A stretch of 64,000 nt of DNA from Grammothele lineata (GCA_002150815.3 NDFF03000033.1:1-64000), one strand, 5' to 3'; shown: positions 46,596 to 58,038, numbered from the stretch's first letter. The notes: generated by a model from the letters alone, not told the origin. A program made the numbers and translations.

Positions 46596-47897
46596 ATGCA
46601 TATCACGGCCAAGGAGCTGGCCTATGCGGCCTCAACCCAGGCATTTACCCGGAACCTCCGTCACCTCCTCCCTGTGCCGCGTTTTCTGGTCAAGGGTCCG
46701 TTTTTGCCGGGACAGAACAAGCCAAAGGACACGAAACCAAAAGACAGGATCAAGTTCTGGAACATTGTGCCCGGTGACTTTGTGCGTTTGCGTGGTGACA
46801 CCGCGGGGTCCGTGCGCGAGGTGCATCGCGTCAACAAGCTCAGTAATAGAGTCATCTTGAAGCGCGAAGTTGACAGGGGGTCGGTATGTAGTCTTTGGGC
46901 TCTCGAGCACAGGGGCGTATTGTGCTGAAGGGACTGTTGCGCTTAGGGGTACCGTCAAGAGAGCAACCAGGGCCTATCGGTACCGTATTCGCAGTGCCAG
47001 CTGCTAGTTGGCAAATTCGAATATCCTCCGGCACCAGGCTCGTCGGAAGCGAGAGTGGAGAGGTACGTTTGTGACAACTTGCCGCGTAATTCTCTATCTC
47101 ATGTGCAATCTATCCAGTGTCTTCGCATCTCGCGTCAAAACCACGGTGCCCTTTTTCGACACGAGAAGAGGGCACTGGGTCTGGAACCGCCTTGCCGTCA
47201 ACACAACCCCGCGTCTCCCTAATTACTCGCCAGGCTCCTACGAGCCCGCCAGGATACCGTGGCCGATGCGGAACGAGGTAACAAAACCTGAACGTGCGTG
47301 GAACAGTTTCTGGCTGTGTGAACGTTAAAATGCTCATGCCTCTGGGCAGCGGGTCTGTATGACACCACCGAGGACACCGTCAACACGGTCACGTACAAGG
47401 CCCCTTCTCTACCTCCCACTCTGATGACACCTGTCCCACGAGAGCCGTCGGTGCAGGAGTACGTGGCTTCTTTCACGAATCCTGACAAGTTCCCCGTCCC
47501 TTCGTCCGCCCCAGTGGAGGTTCACCTTAGCAGGGAGCTCTCGAACCCACACAGCCGGGCGAAGAAACAGAAGCGCTGGCAGGAGAAGCAAATCCGCGCG
47601 AAGGAGCTCCTGGAGGACATGATTCAGACAGAGTATGAGAACCTCGCTGGGCGGACAAAACGTGTCGCGCGCGCGGAGGCGACGTGGAAGTGGCAGCAAC
47701 GACTGACGGAGGAGAATAAGGCGGAAATGCATCGCCGCTGGCGGCAGCGTGGCGCAGAGGTGCGCATGGAGCGCAAGAAGATTCGTAAGGCCCGCAAGGC
47801 GGCCAGGCGGGATGCGAAGCTGCGCAACCTTGTGCTCCCCGAGGCCCCCAACCAGATCGTGCCGCCATCGAGCAAGCTTCCTCCCCGCTCCGCCTAG
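46596..47897 (+). CDS. mitochondrial ribosomal protein uL24m
   Basis: Four exons: 46596-46883, 46947-47062, 47118-47293 and 47350-47897; 375 residues. It begins MHITAKELAYAASTQAFTRN. The KOW motif is at about residues 50-75: FWNIVPGDFVRLRGDTAGSV, REVHRVNKLSNRVILKR. The L24 signature continues with VPYSQCQLLVGKFEYPP and SRVKTTVPFFDTRRGHWVWN. A long basic C-terminal extension (RAKKQKRWQEKQIRAKELLE, then RKKIRKARKAARRDAKLRN) is typical of fungal mitochondrial forms. Role: an early-binding protein of the mitochondrial large subunit near the exit tunnel. The exon 1/2 junction (RGS|GYRQ) was set by donor strength and phase. Confidence 0.87.
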
Positions 47898-48739
47898 AAA
47901 TCATGTCGGTGCAGTTACCATTTGGGTACCGTACTATATTGTACTTACGTTTCGACGCGTGTGGTTGTGAAAGCCCTACGCATCGAGTAATCATGACGTT
48001 GCCCAGCTCGGCAATTTCCGTCTGTTTCATGTGCGCATCGATGCTGGATGCTAGATCGGAGTGCCTTTGAGAGTATGAAAGTATGGAGTTGAAAGATGTG
48101 GAATTTGATACCAAGTTAAGGATTGGCATGTATGGGTGTGGTGATTGACACCTTTCTTGATGTGGTCGAACGATACTTGCAACAGAAAATGGAAGCCCCA
48201 TCACGAACGAGGTTCGACTGCTGGTGACAAAGCGTTGGGTTATTAATGCATGAAAGGCTATTAATGCGCGAGACTGGCGCGCTCACTGGTCTATTGATCA
48301 AACCGTCTGAACGACTGATACGTCAAGTTCGTCTACCTGTCAGAGAGGGATTAAGGCATTGTTGAATACACGGAGGCCCAGTCTCTTGTGCCATCCGATG
48401 CGTTTATCTTGAATGGCCTAGGCGAAAGATCGTTGAGAAAAATCATTGCAACTGGTGAACGGACGCTCACGGCGAGCGTGGCTTACGAAGGAGGAGGCTG
48501 AGGCTGACATAACGGAATCCCGCAGAGGCTTGAGCGAGAACTCCGCGGCTTCCCCGTACCGACGTTCCGCGCGGGGGGCCGTAAGACGCCCAGCCTTACA
48601 AGTGTGAGCAGGGCTTACTTTGGAGCTCCTTAAAACAAGCGGTCGGTGGCCGCCATACAGTGGTCGCGTCTTCACCCCCCGCCTCCTCCTTGTACCTGTC
48701 CAAAGACCTACACTTTTTGTCCCCCGGGTCAGATCGACT
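47898..48739. other. spacer upstream of MFS transporter
   Basis: 842 bp between two plus-strand genes. AT-rich between about 47920 and 48330. The last 150 bp are pyrimidine-rich, as in a leader. No open frame with a recognisable family and no repeat. Confidence 0.45.
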
Positions 48740-50890
48740 ATGCCTGGCAACGGCAACTCAGAAACCGTCACGCTGAACGACTCAGATGTTGAAAAGAAGG
48801 CTCAGGCGCCCGTGGAGGATAAACAAGAGGCGGACCGCGCGAGCCTTGGCACCGACCCCGGCCCTGGATTGTCGTCTGACGACCCCTTCCTCGTCCAGCT
48901 TGGACCCGAGGACAACCCCTGCTTGCTTCCGATTTGGAGGAAATGGCTCGCTATCATGGTCATCAGCACTTCGTCGCTCTGCGCGACTTTTGCGTCCTCG
49001 GTGGTGCGTGCCCGATCATGCCGTCATCGCTGTGCCAGGCTCACTTTGGCTGTCCGAACGCTGCGATATATAGGCCGCGCTCACGGAGACGGGACTTGCG
49101 CGGGACCTACACACAGTTCATGAGGTCACGATCCTCAGTATCAGCTTATATGTTCTGGGCCTTGGATTCGGTCCGCTGTTTGTTGGTCCCCTTTCTGAGG
49201 TGTACGGACGGAACGTCATCTACCGAATCTCGTATGTCCTTTTCTTTGCGTTCACATGGCCGACCGCGTTTCCTCCGGACATCGGTATGCATAACAATTC
49301 CAGGGTATCCGTGGGTGCTCTTAGAAACTAACTAAAGCTACCCAGCCACCTACCTCGTCTTCCGGTTCATCACGGGTCTGTGTGGATCAGCATTTCTCAG
49401 CGTCGCGGGGGGAAGTGTGAGCGACTTGTTCGATAATGCCAATGTAGCAACGTCCGTACATTCAACTGGGCTTTCCACGTCATTTTGTGATACTAACCGC
49501 TGTTATAGGCCCATGGCAGTTTATACTATCTCGCCCTTCATTGGACCAGTAGTAGGGCCCTTGATCGCGGGGTAAGCATTCGTGCTGTTGAGGATCATGG
49601 CAATACTTAACTATGACGTGTAGATTCATTGTACAAGTGCGTTCTAAACAACGATTTCATGTCGTTCAGAATACTAACATGTACCCAGAACGCCGATTGG
49701 AGATGGTGCTACCGTGTATTGCTAATCTGGCAATTCGTTCAGCTCGTCTTGCTCTTAACGGTACGATTATCCCCTCTCAATCGCTATAATCATTCACCGG
49801 GCGACCAGTGCGTTCCGGAGACGTATATTCCAGTCATCCTCAAGCATAAGGCGAAGAAGTCAGTCAATCGGACGGACTACTTCCTGTGCACTCGAGCTCA
49901 TTAAAACCGTGGCAGGCTACGCAAACATAACGAAAAGTATTACGCACCACTGGATCGTAGAGAGTCTAGCCTCTTCGACATGATTCTCTTCAGTCTATAT
50001 ACTCCCTTCAGTACGTCTCTTGCGCTTTCACCAGTCCAAACCCCGCCCACATAGCAACTGCATTCAGAACTTCTACTTCATGACCGTATGGCACTTGCGC
50101 TGGACACCTGGTAGGCGTTGCGCACAGTCTTTAAGAATGTTAAACTGAACTCCATCGCAGGTCTGCGCTCCTTCTTGGAATTCTCTATCTTGCATTCCAG
50201 GCGTTCCCTATCATTTTTGAACAAGTTCATGGATTCAACACCCAGGAGACAGGGATGTCCTTCTTGGGCATTGGTGTAGGCATGGTAATTGCGCTTGCAA
50301 CCCAGCCCTATTGGAACGGCCTATTCCGTCGCAAGTCCATCAAGTATAACGGAAATCCGCCACCAGAAGTCCGTCTCATTATCGCCCAATACGGCGCTGT
50401 CCTTGCGCCTGCAGGTCAGTGTACACTCTTTCACGACAATCATACCTGTTCTTACGGGCTACTACCTCATCATAGGCCTCTTCGTAATGGCGTTTACAAC
50501 GTACAAACAAGTGCACTGGATCGCGCCCATTATCGGCTCCATCCCGTTCGGAGCGGGGATATATTTCATCTTCACGGGGGTGTTCACGTATCTCGTGACC
50601 GCCTATCGGCCTATCGCGGCGAGTGCCATGGCTGCAAACAGTGCCATGCGCTCAAGCTTCGCGGCAGTCTTTCCGCTCTTTGCAGGTCAGATGTACGACA
50701 GGCTAGGTACCGTCGGCGCAACAGCTCTTTTGGCTGGCCTGCTGACACTCATGACGCCACTGCCGTAAGCTCTTCATATCTCCCACCCACATTACTGACA
50801 TTGAGTTCTCACCCACCCGCCTGGCGCAGGTTCGTCTTCTACAAAATTGGTGCAAGGTTGCGTGCTCGATCGAGGTTTGGTGCATCATGA
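48740..50890 (+). CDS. MFS drug:H+ antiporter-type transporter
   Basis: Twelve exons: 48740-49003, 49074-49284, 49346-49451, 49509-49571, 49624-49636, 49689-49760, 49809-49858, 49916-50010, 50068-50110, 50161-50414, 50476-50764 and 50830-50890; 506 residues, phase kept throughout. The N-terminal tail is hydrophilic and acidic; about twelve membrane helices follow. DHA1-type signatures: [20 protein letters not shown] (motif A region), [38 protein letters not shown] (motif C-like), [38 protein letters not shown] and [16 protein letters not shown]. The family exports drugs, toxins or polyamines at the plasma membrane; the substrate here is unknown. Exon 5 is a 13-nt internal exon. Confidence 0.9.
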
Positions 50891-51681
50891 ATCACGCTGT
50901 GCTTGGGTATATCTCCGTCAACGCATCTCCGCATACATCTTTCCGACAGGGCTCATGAAGTATCGTACCCACATCCTAGTACCGGTACTGGCATCGATTT
51001 GTATGAGCATCTAGATTAGTCATGCTTGTATTTGTAAATGTTTACGATTTAAAAAATGACAGTGTAATGACTCGCTGTTTGCGTTGCCTCCTGCATTCCA
51101 TAGGCGACCCAGCTTAACAGGATGGAGTTCCTGTGGCCGAGTTCCTAAATTGGTGTAGCCGGTATAGGGTACGGAGCATATAGCGGCTGAGCGCTGAGCA
51201 CTGGCATACAGTATGGCTTCTGAGCGACCACGCATACCTGTGTATTTGAAGCGCGATTCAAATCGTAACGTACGGTTGTTCTTCCACCTCCCAATGTGGG
51301 AGATGAACATTGTGAAGCGTAAGCTAGTGGAGGTGCCCTCGCCCTCGCCATGATGCACAAGGCTCTGCGGCGGCCGATGAGCTGGAGGAGCGCTAGTCTC
51401 CTGTGAGCTCGCGGGTGCCTTCTATCAACATCACACTGATTCACTGACTGATTCACAGAGCCTGGCAGCGCAACTTGTGGTTTCGGGCGCGGCCCGGAAT
51501 CGCACTGGTGCCGATGATCGATTGCATGGGACGTTTTATGTTGGTTTAGACACACCCCCTCCCCCATATATTAACCGGCCGCCGTTCCTGTGAGCGCCCA
51601 GCATGCATATATACCAGGCCTGCTTTCTGCGATCATTCCCCACCACTCGCCGGCAGGCATCTTTCTCTCGCCAGTACGACC
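50891..51681. promoter_or_regulatory. spacer with TATA-containing promoter of MetE-like gene
   Basis: 791 bp. A tract ATATATA at 51607-51613 lies about 70 bp before the ATG at 51682, a good TATA position; ATATA at 51566-51570 is a second candidate. A pyrimidine-rich leader follows. The left part is the 3' UTR of the MFS gene. No gene recognised. Confidence 0.5.
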
Positions 51682-53218
51682 ATGCCTACCCGCAAGCTCA
51701 GCCCCCCCTTCCGTGCGGACCACATTGGCTCGCTCCTCCGCCCAGAGGCGCTCCTCGCGAAGCGTCAGGAGTTTGAAGCCGGCAAGTGCACCCCGGAGGA
51801 GCTCAAGGTCATCGAGGATGAGGCCATCACCGCTATCGTCAAGCTCCAGCGTGAGGTCGGTATCAAGAGCATGACAGACGGAGAGTTCAGGCGGTACGCA
51901 CCAAAGTAGTTTCGTTGGGCGGTGGCAATTTGGACATGAGCGCGCACGCATAGGCACATGTTCTTCGATGGCGTCTTCGACAATCTGGAAGGCATGAAGT
52001 ACATCCGCCCTGGTGCGTTCCCTCGCGCTGCGTAACGTGCGAGTGCTCACGGGCGCGAACATCGGTCTCAGTCCCCATGCACATGCTCATGGACTATGTT
52101 CCGGACGTTGCCGCATTCAAGGAACTCGAGTTCCATGGAGGGGACTCCTACATTTGCGCGGTGCGCTTCTTATAGTGACCGCACAACCTTCGCGGCTGAA
52201 CTTGTCCCCATCTCAGGCGAAGCTGAAGCGCACCAAGCCGTTCTACGTGCCGCAGTTTGAGGCCCTCAAGGCGCTCACGGCGCCCGAGGTGCGCATGATG
52301 CTCCGCTTCCTTCGGCGCATGCTTATCGCCTCTTCTACTAGGAACACAAGAACCTCAAGATCACCATGGCGGCGCCCGAGTGGTTCCACCTTCGTCATGG
52401 GGAGTTCGCATACCCCAAAGACGTCTACAGCAACGACGGTGCGTTCTTCCACCACCCGCGGCCCCGGGATTCAATTGACTTCTCACGCGCTTATAGATGA
52501 GTACTTCGATGACATCGCGATCGCGTACCAGGAGGAGATTCAAGCGCTGTACGCGGCGGGCTGCCGCAACATCCAATTCGACGATCCGCTTCTCGCGTAC
52601 TTTTGTGCCGAGTCCATGATCAAGGGTATGGAGGAGCGCGGCGTCGACCACGTCGCACTGCTCGACACGTACATTCGCGCGTACAACAACTGTCTCAAGG
52701 GCCGTCCCGCCGACATGACTGTGGGCCTGCACCTTTGCCGCGGCAACTTCCGCAAGGGCATGCACTTCTCCGAAGGCGGCTACGACCGCATCGCGATCAA
52801 GCTCTTCCAGCAGATCGATGTCGACTGTTACTACCTCGAGTACGACACGCCCCGAGCAGGCTCGTTTGAGCCCCTCAAGTTCTTGCCCGCGCACAAGACG
52901 GTCGTGCTCGGCCTTATCACGTCGAAGTTCGCAACTTTGGAGGATGTAGACGACCTCGTGTCACGCATCAAGAACGCAGCATCGATCATCGCGTCAGGAT
53001 CGGAGGGACGGACGGTTGAGCAAGCTCTGGACCAGTACGTGCTATCTATGGACCAATAAACGTTTGTGCTTACCCCGCGGGTTCGTAGGATCTGCATCAG
53101 TCCACAGTGCGGCTTTGCGTCTCACTCTGAAGGCAACAATATTGACGAAGCCGCGATGCGTGCCAAGCTGGGCCTCGTCGTCAAGACGGCGAAGGCCGTC
53201 TGGGGTGACGACATCTAA
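51682..53218 (+). CDS. MetE C-terminal-domain-like protein (cobalamin-independent methionine synthase family)
   Basis: Seven exons: 51682-51893, 51954-52012, 52072-52160, 52217-52288, 52342-52438, 52497-53034 and 53089-53218; 398 residues. It matches only the catalytic C-terminal barrel of cobalamin-independent methionine synthase. Start: RADHIGSLLRPEALL, then SMTDGEFRR. Zinc-ligand motifs are kept: GLHLCRGN (His, Cys), LEYDTPRAGSFEPL (Glu) and ISPQCGFAS (Cys). The N-terminal half of MetE, which helps bind polyglutamyl folate, is missing by design, not by damage: start and splice sites are good. Bacterial relatives of this short type (YxjG/YxjH) methylate homocysteine or a similar thiol. The actual methyl donor and acceptor here are unknown. 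The promoter has a TATA box, which suggests regulated expression. Confidence 0.85.
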
Positions 53219-53534
53219 GTGGACGGATAATCTATCGTGCGAGAACTTCAACAGATTACTGTATTTGTAGGATGGGTGTACGATACTGTACTGTACTCTG
53301 TGCCTGTTCGTATACCTGCTTTCAACAAGCTTTCGGCTATGTCATAGCGATCAAAATGTCGCTTTTGCCTGCCGTCCAACGTCTTCGCGAGTTTCGGAAT
53401 GGAGTGACGCGTTCATGGAGTCAGATGACCAAGACGCGAACAGTCACGCGCGTTACGGGTCGCGTCGTCGCCCAGACACGCGATAGATTTCGCCTCACTC
53501 TCTACTATCACATTCCTTGTCGGTCCATATAGTT
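53219..53534. other. spacer upstream of CTF8
   Basis: 316 bp. A 58-codon open frame (53358-53532) lies here, ending 2 bp before the CTF8 ATG. It has no family match and no introns, and I treat it as leader sequence or an upstream frame rather than a gene. Confidence 0.4.
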
Positions 53535-54052
53535 ATGCTCATATCGATCAACGCCACGCTTTCAGGTCCTTCGTCGTCGCAGCCCCCGCGGTTACCACCC
53601 CAGCTCGTCCAGTTCGGTACAGATGAACTTCTGCTCATCGAGTTGCAAGGGGCACTGGAAGTAGAGGGGAACCAAGCTGGGCAGTTAGTAGGAAAGCTCA
53701 GGGTTGACGAAGAATCAGTGGGTATGCGTACCCTGACTGTGCGCTAACACTCACGCAGACTACCGGTCCACAGAAAAAACCGACCCTCATGATCGGACAT
53801 CACTTGCTCGAAGGCAAACTAGTGAACCTCCCTAAACCCTACGCTGTCTTACACCGACAGGATACAGGTGCTCAGTTGGATGCAACTGTGGACATGGATG
53901 TAGACGAACCAGGCGTGGTGGTGAGGCAGGCCGCTAACTGGGACGTTGTTGCCGTGGTGAAACGGAAGATGGTGTTCGCGAAGAGGCCGATGCCTATCGT
54001 AGGCAAGCCGCCCTCTGCAGCGCCCCAATCACGATCAGAAGGGAAAACGTGA
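53535..54052 (+). CDS. CTF8: CTF8, subunit of the Ctf18-RFC clamp loader
   Basis: Two exons: 53535-53717 and 53759-54052; 158 residues, typical of fungal Ctf8. Family motifs: ELLLIELQGALEVEG near residue 35, LVGKLRVDEES, then PTLMIGHHLLEGKLVNLPKP and YAVLHRQ, ending in a basic tail (VVKRKMVFAKRPMPIVG). The intron is 41 nt with donor GTGGGT; the alternative donor 5 nt downstream breaks the frame. Ctf8 joins Dcc1 and Ctf18 in the alternative replication factor C that loads PCNA for sister-chromatid cohesion and leading-strand replication. Confidence 0.88.
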
Positions 54053-54482
54053 TGCAGAACGGGTTAGTATATGGTGTGGGTGTGTTGTAGTGGCAAGTGG
54101 TTATATATCTGACTCTCGTTTGCTCCGCTGACGGGTCGCGTTCGGGGATACTCTAGGTAGGCCTCCGTATCATAGCTGTTGGCCCCTCCATGAAACACGT
54201 CTCTTATGATGTTCCGCGAAAACTACGTGATGTCCCAATTCGTGAGGGTATTTAGGTTCCACATACAGGGAGTGTCAGCACTGCACAACCCCGGCTGTCC
54301 TTCCAATGGATAGGGCTGTTGTTGGTCCGTGCCACGATGCTTCTAAACGCACATATCCCACGGTGGGATATCCGTGAGCGCCTTACACTAACTCATTCCA
54401 CCAGATCGTTGACCGATCATTACTGACCTCATACCGCCACCTTCCGCACCTTGTTAGCCCTGACAGTCTCGCGGGCCCTCAT
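54053..54482. other. spacer upstream of the WD40 fusion gene
   Basis: 430 bp between two plus-strand genes. A short imperfect repeat (ATATCCCACGGTGGGATATCC, 54353-54373) forms a near-perfect palindrome. No gene recognised. Confidence 0.45.
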
Positions 54483-57260
54483 ATGTCCTCAAAAGAGTCA
54501 CAAGCAGCGTACAACGTTTACGCCAACCAACTTTTCGTCCGCAGGCATGGATTACCTCTTTGGAAGCCCGAACCCGAATACCCGCACTATTTCGAGGTCC
54601 AGCTAGGAGACGTTGGACATTTGTCCGATGGAGGGTTCCATCGAATCTTCAACGCGACGAAACCAGCAGCTGATCCCTGCCAGGTGTACGGGACGCCAGA
54701 AGATTACACCCCTTGGACCAGAAGAGAGGCGCATCTCAACGAAACCAAAGAGGCGATCAGGTCGCCTCTGTGTAGCCGTTCTGTCACTTCCTATAGTCTC
54801 GATGGCCAAATCGCGAGGTTCGTCCCTTTTCACTTTGCATCTAGCTAAGAAGTACGTTCCATCTGAGTTGCATCGTATAGCGAGGGCACTCCCATCGGTG
54901 GCGGACTAACATTCAAGTGTTCCCAGGAACAGGGCGCCTTTCTCTTCACGGACCTCCCGGGAGACAAAACTAGCCTACATGCGAGCAAGCGATTCGCGAA
55001 GTACATGCTCTCTAATATTGACAATTGGCACGCGCTTTTCGGGAGTGACCAGGTCGATCTCGAGGTGCGCCGTGAAGACATCGTGTTCATCTCGGGTTTC
55101 ATCAAGACACATGACTGGGGCATCGGTGCGTTCATCAGCGAGGGTCGTTCCGTCGTAATGTCCTTTCAAGCCTCGTTGGGCCCCTTTGTTTCTGGCACTA
55201 TCGGCGGCTCCGCGTCTCGGGAAATCGGAGGGAATGCGGAGATGCGTATCAAGCCAGATAGCACGAGACAGAATTCGCCACGACCACCGTCATTCATGAG
55301 TGACAGCAGCGCTGTCGCTGGGTCGTCTACAGCTGTGTCTTCAGGGAACGTCGACGTCCAGTCTTCCGCGCAGGCAAAGGATCAATGTCTTTTCGTGAAT
55401 TATTACAAAGTCAAGAAACGGTTCAACTTCTTCCCATCGAAGGTGTTGAGGGCCGCGGCAGGGCCGGATGAACGGGAACCCGAAGACCGTGGGGGTGCTG
55501 ATGACAGTGCCGTCCTGTCCGACGACTACGTCGTGGAGGAACCAGCACGGGAAGAGGTTCGTGCTCATAAATATGCTCCATGGGGTCTTGCCGCGCTGAC
55601 GCTGCATGCTGTCCAGACGTACGACCCTGTCGGCATTCTATTGGACTATATTTTAGAATACCCAATGGAGGTAAGGGAGTCCCTTACATGTCTGTTCTGC
55701 GAACGTTGACATGCCCTAGGATGGAACGCAAGTACAGGGAGCCATTGCGAGTGATATCCATCTATACCAACTTTTTGTGAGTCTATGTTCGATATCATTC
55801 TGGCGCTACGCTGTGTGACTCTGGCCCGTCGCAGGACGAGGAAGTTCCTCTTGACATCCGAGGAGCTCTAGCAAAACTCCAGCCGCCTGTAATGTTCTTG
55901 GACGATGACAGGGAATGTAAGCCTCCGCACTGTTTCATTGATGCCCATACTCAATCCCCGCTCGCAGTAGCGGCTTTGGCGTGCGTAGAGTGGGCAGACG
56001 ACCTGGATGACATTGAAGAGATTCAAGACAAAAGTGTTTGTGAGAATGTCTTCCAACCCCGAACGAGATAGGCTTGTCTGATTCAGCAGTCTAGACGTGC
56101 GGACTGGAAAGCAACCAGCCGACTTTGAACATATGGAAGATCCTTCGGACTACTCTCAACTGGAGGCGGGCCCTTCGAGTTCAAAAACGGACGAGACAAA
56201 ACTAGGCCGGCCCACTGCCAGTACCGGCCAAGGGGGCCAGACGATTATAATTGTCCAAGAGCACGCCGGGGCGGTGATGTGTGTGGCGTGCTCTCAGGAC
56301 GGCCGTTACATTGCTAGCGGGTCCGAAGACAATACCATCATCATCCGGGATGGGACTACTGGAGATTACATTCACACCCTCACGGAACATTCTGAGCCAA
56401 TAGCTTGCATCGCATTCTCTCCCGACAGCAGACATCTGGCGTCAGCTGCACACGATCATCTTGTCCTCGTCTGGGACGTTGAACAGCGCAATGTGGTTGC
56501 GGTGATTGACGGAAACCCGAACACAGTGCAGACGCTACTCTACTCGCCTGACGGTACCAAAATCCTCACTTCGTGCACCGACCAGACTGTGCGGGTCTGG
56601 CATGCGGAGACGGGGACGATAGCGTACCGGCTTCAAGGCCACACGGGCATTATAATCTGTGCCGCGTTCTCGCCGGACGGGACGCTCGTGGGCACAGGCG
56701 GAGCGGACTACACAACGAGGCTTTGGGACGCCGAGACGGGCCAGTTGAAGTTCACGCTGGGAGAGCACGAAGGCGTTGTCTGGCACCTCGCCTTCTCGCC
56801 GGACTCGAAACGGCTGATCACAGGCTCGGACGACACGACGGCGCGGGTGTGGAGCACGGAGTCGGGCGAGGCACTGGTCATCCTGCGCGAGCACCACGGG
56901 CCGGTGTGGGCGGTCGCGTTCTCCCCAGACGGGAGCCAGGTCGCGACGGCGTCGAACGACGCGACGATCAAGCTGTGCGACTCGTTCAGCGGCGCGAGGG
57001 CGCACGCGATCGACCGGCACGACACGCTCGCGAACACACTTGTGTATTCGCCCGACGGGACGCTCATCGCGTCGAGCGCGGGGGATAACACGGTGATGGC
57101 GTGGAGCACGGCGACGGGCAAGGCGCTGCCGGCGATGACTGGCCACGCGGACAAGGTGGGAGGGCTGGTGTTCACGCCGGAGGGAGACAGGATCGTGTCG
57201 TGTTCGGACGACGGGAGCGTGAGGATCTGGACTTTGCCCGAGGTGCCAACGGAAGACTGA
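54483..57260 (+). CDS. protein with unknown N-terminal domain and eight C-terminal WD40 repeats
   Basis: Six exons: 54483-54817, 54881-55670, 55720-55776, 55835-55916, 55968-56039 and 56095-57260; 833 residues. The first about 450 residues form no family I can name; readable stretches include WHALFGSDQVDLEVRREDIV, FISGFIKTHDWGIGAFISEG and HKYAPWGLAALTLHAVQTYD. The C-terminal part has eight WD40 repeats of about 42 residues (for example FSPDGTLVGTGGADYTTRLW and FSPDSKRLITGSDDTTARVW), enough for a full propeller. An in-frame TAG at 56069-56071 would end the N-terminal part as a separate protein; removing a 55-nt intron (56040-56094) joins both parts in phase, and the WD40 part has no good ATG at its beginning, so I prefer one gene. 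Role unknown; a regulatory scaffold is likely from the propeller. Confidence 0.72.
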
Positions 57261-57682
57261 GTGTAGCCTTGAGGAGGGACGGCGACGAAGGCTATTGGAA
57301 CGCTGTCTACCGTACGCCCTTGTATATTGGTCGTATCATGTCACAGATTTATCGTATCTTGCTTTACAAGCCGCCAGAGTCGGTTCAACGTTCCTCTACG
57401 TTCATTGGCTGGGGCGTCCTCCGCTGGTCGGTGGCCGTCGGGAAGGACCGGCACCGCTGGGATTGGCCGGGTGGCAGAGTAGCGCCGGACAAGCGCCAGG
57501 GGACGGGAGACGTTCTGGTCTGGGATTGGCGGAGGAGTGGATCGCGCTGGCGGACGCTGGCGGCTGCTGGCCGGGGCCATCCCGAGTCGGAACAGGGACG
57601 CGTCGGACAGCGGATGAGCCGGTCGATGAGGCCCTCTCCTCGCCACAGCGGCCCTTCCCACGCTTTCTCTCTCCTCGACATC
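57261..57682. promoter_or_regulatory. promoter of cytochrome oxidase gene with three CCAAT boxes
   Basis: 422 bp. Three inverted CCAAT boxes (ATTGG) lie at 57404-57408, 57462-57466 and 57525-57529, the last two within the shared word TGGGATTGGC. CCAAT boxes bind the HAP/NF-Y complex, a known regulator of respiratory genes in fungi. The left end holds the 3' UTR of the WD40 gene. Confidence 0.5.
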
Positions 57683-58015
57683 ATGTCTCTCCTCGCCCGC
57701 TCCGCCGCCCGCCCCCTTCGCCAGGTCGCCGTCCGCGCGCGGGCCACTCCCGTGCGCTCCATGCACGGCGAGTACAAGGTGCGTTTTGCTTAGATTCCGT
57801 GCAAGCACCCCAGAAACACGCTGCTGACGTGGTGCCGTCTCTGCAGCACATCCCCTTCGACTACGACAACAAGCCCGTGTTCGGCGCAAAGGTGGCTGCC
57901 TACCTCATCACTGGCTTCGCCGTCCCTTTCGTCGCAGCCTACTACCAGCTGTCAGTCTCCATCCTGTACACGATGCATGCAGTGGCTGACGTTCTGACGC
58001 AGGGCCAAGAAATAA
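57683..58015 (+). CDS. COX8: cytochrome c oxidase subunit VIIc (yeast Cox8)
   Basis: Three exons: 57683-57778, 57847-57950 and 58003-58015; 70 residues. A presequence rich in Arg, Ser and Ala (MSLLARSAARPLRQVAVRAR) is followed by the mature start HGEYKHIPFDYDNKPVFG and one membrane helix (AKVAAYLITGFAVPFVAAYY), ending QLAKK. This is the COX7C pattern. It is a small structural subunit of complex IV in the mitochondrial inner membrane. The last exon codes only the final three and a third codons. Confidence 0.93.
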
Positions 58016-58038
58016 ATATCTTGCCTAGACTAGACGCC

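Noticed and set aside
53358..53532. 58-codon frame just upstream of CTF8 as a separate small gene
   Set aside because: No recognisable family and it ends 2 bp before the CTF8 start; better explained as leader sequence.
17389..54052. Functional cluster of cell-cycle and meiosis genes (HEI10, GAR protein, CDC14, Mbp1-like, CTF8, SHG1-like)
   Set aside because: They are interspersed with unrelated genes on both strands, each with its own promoter; chance grouping of conserved genes is enough.
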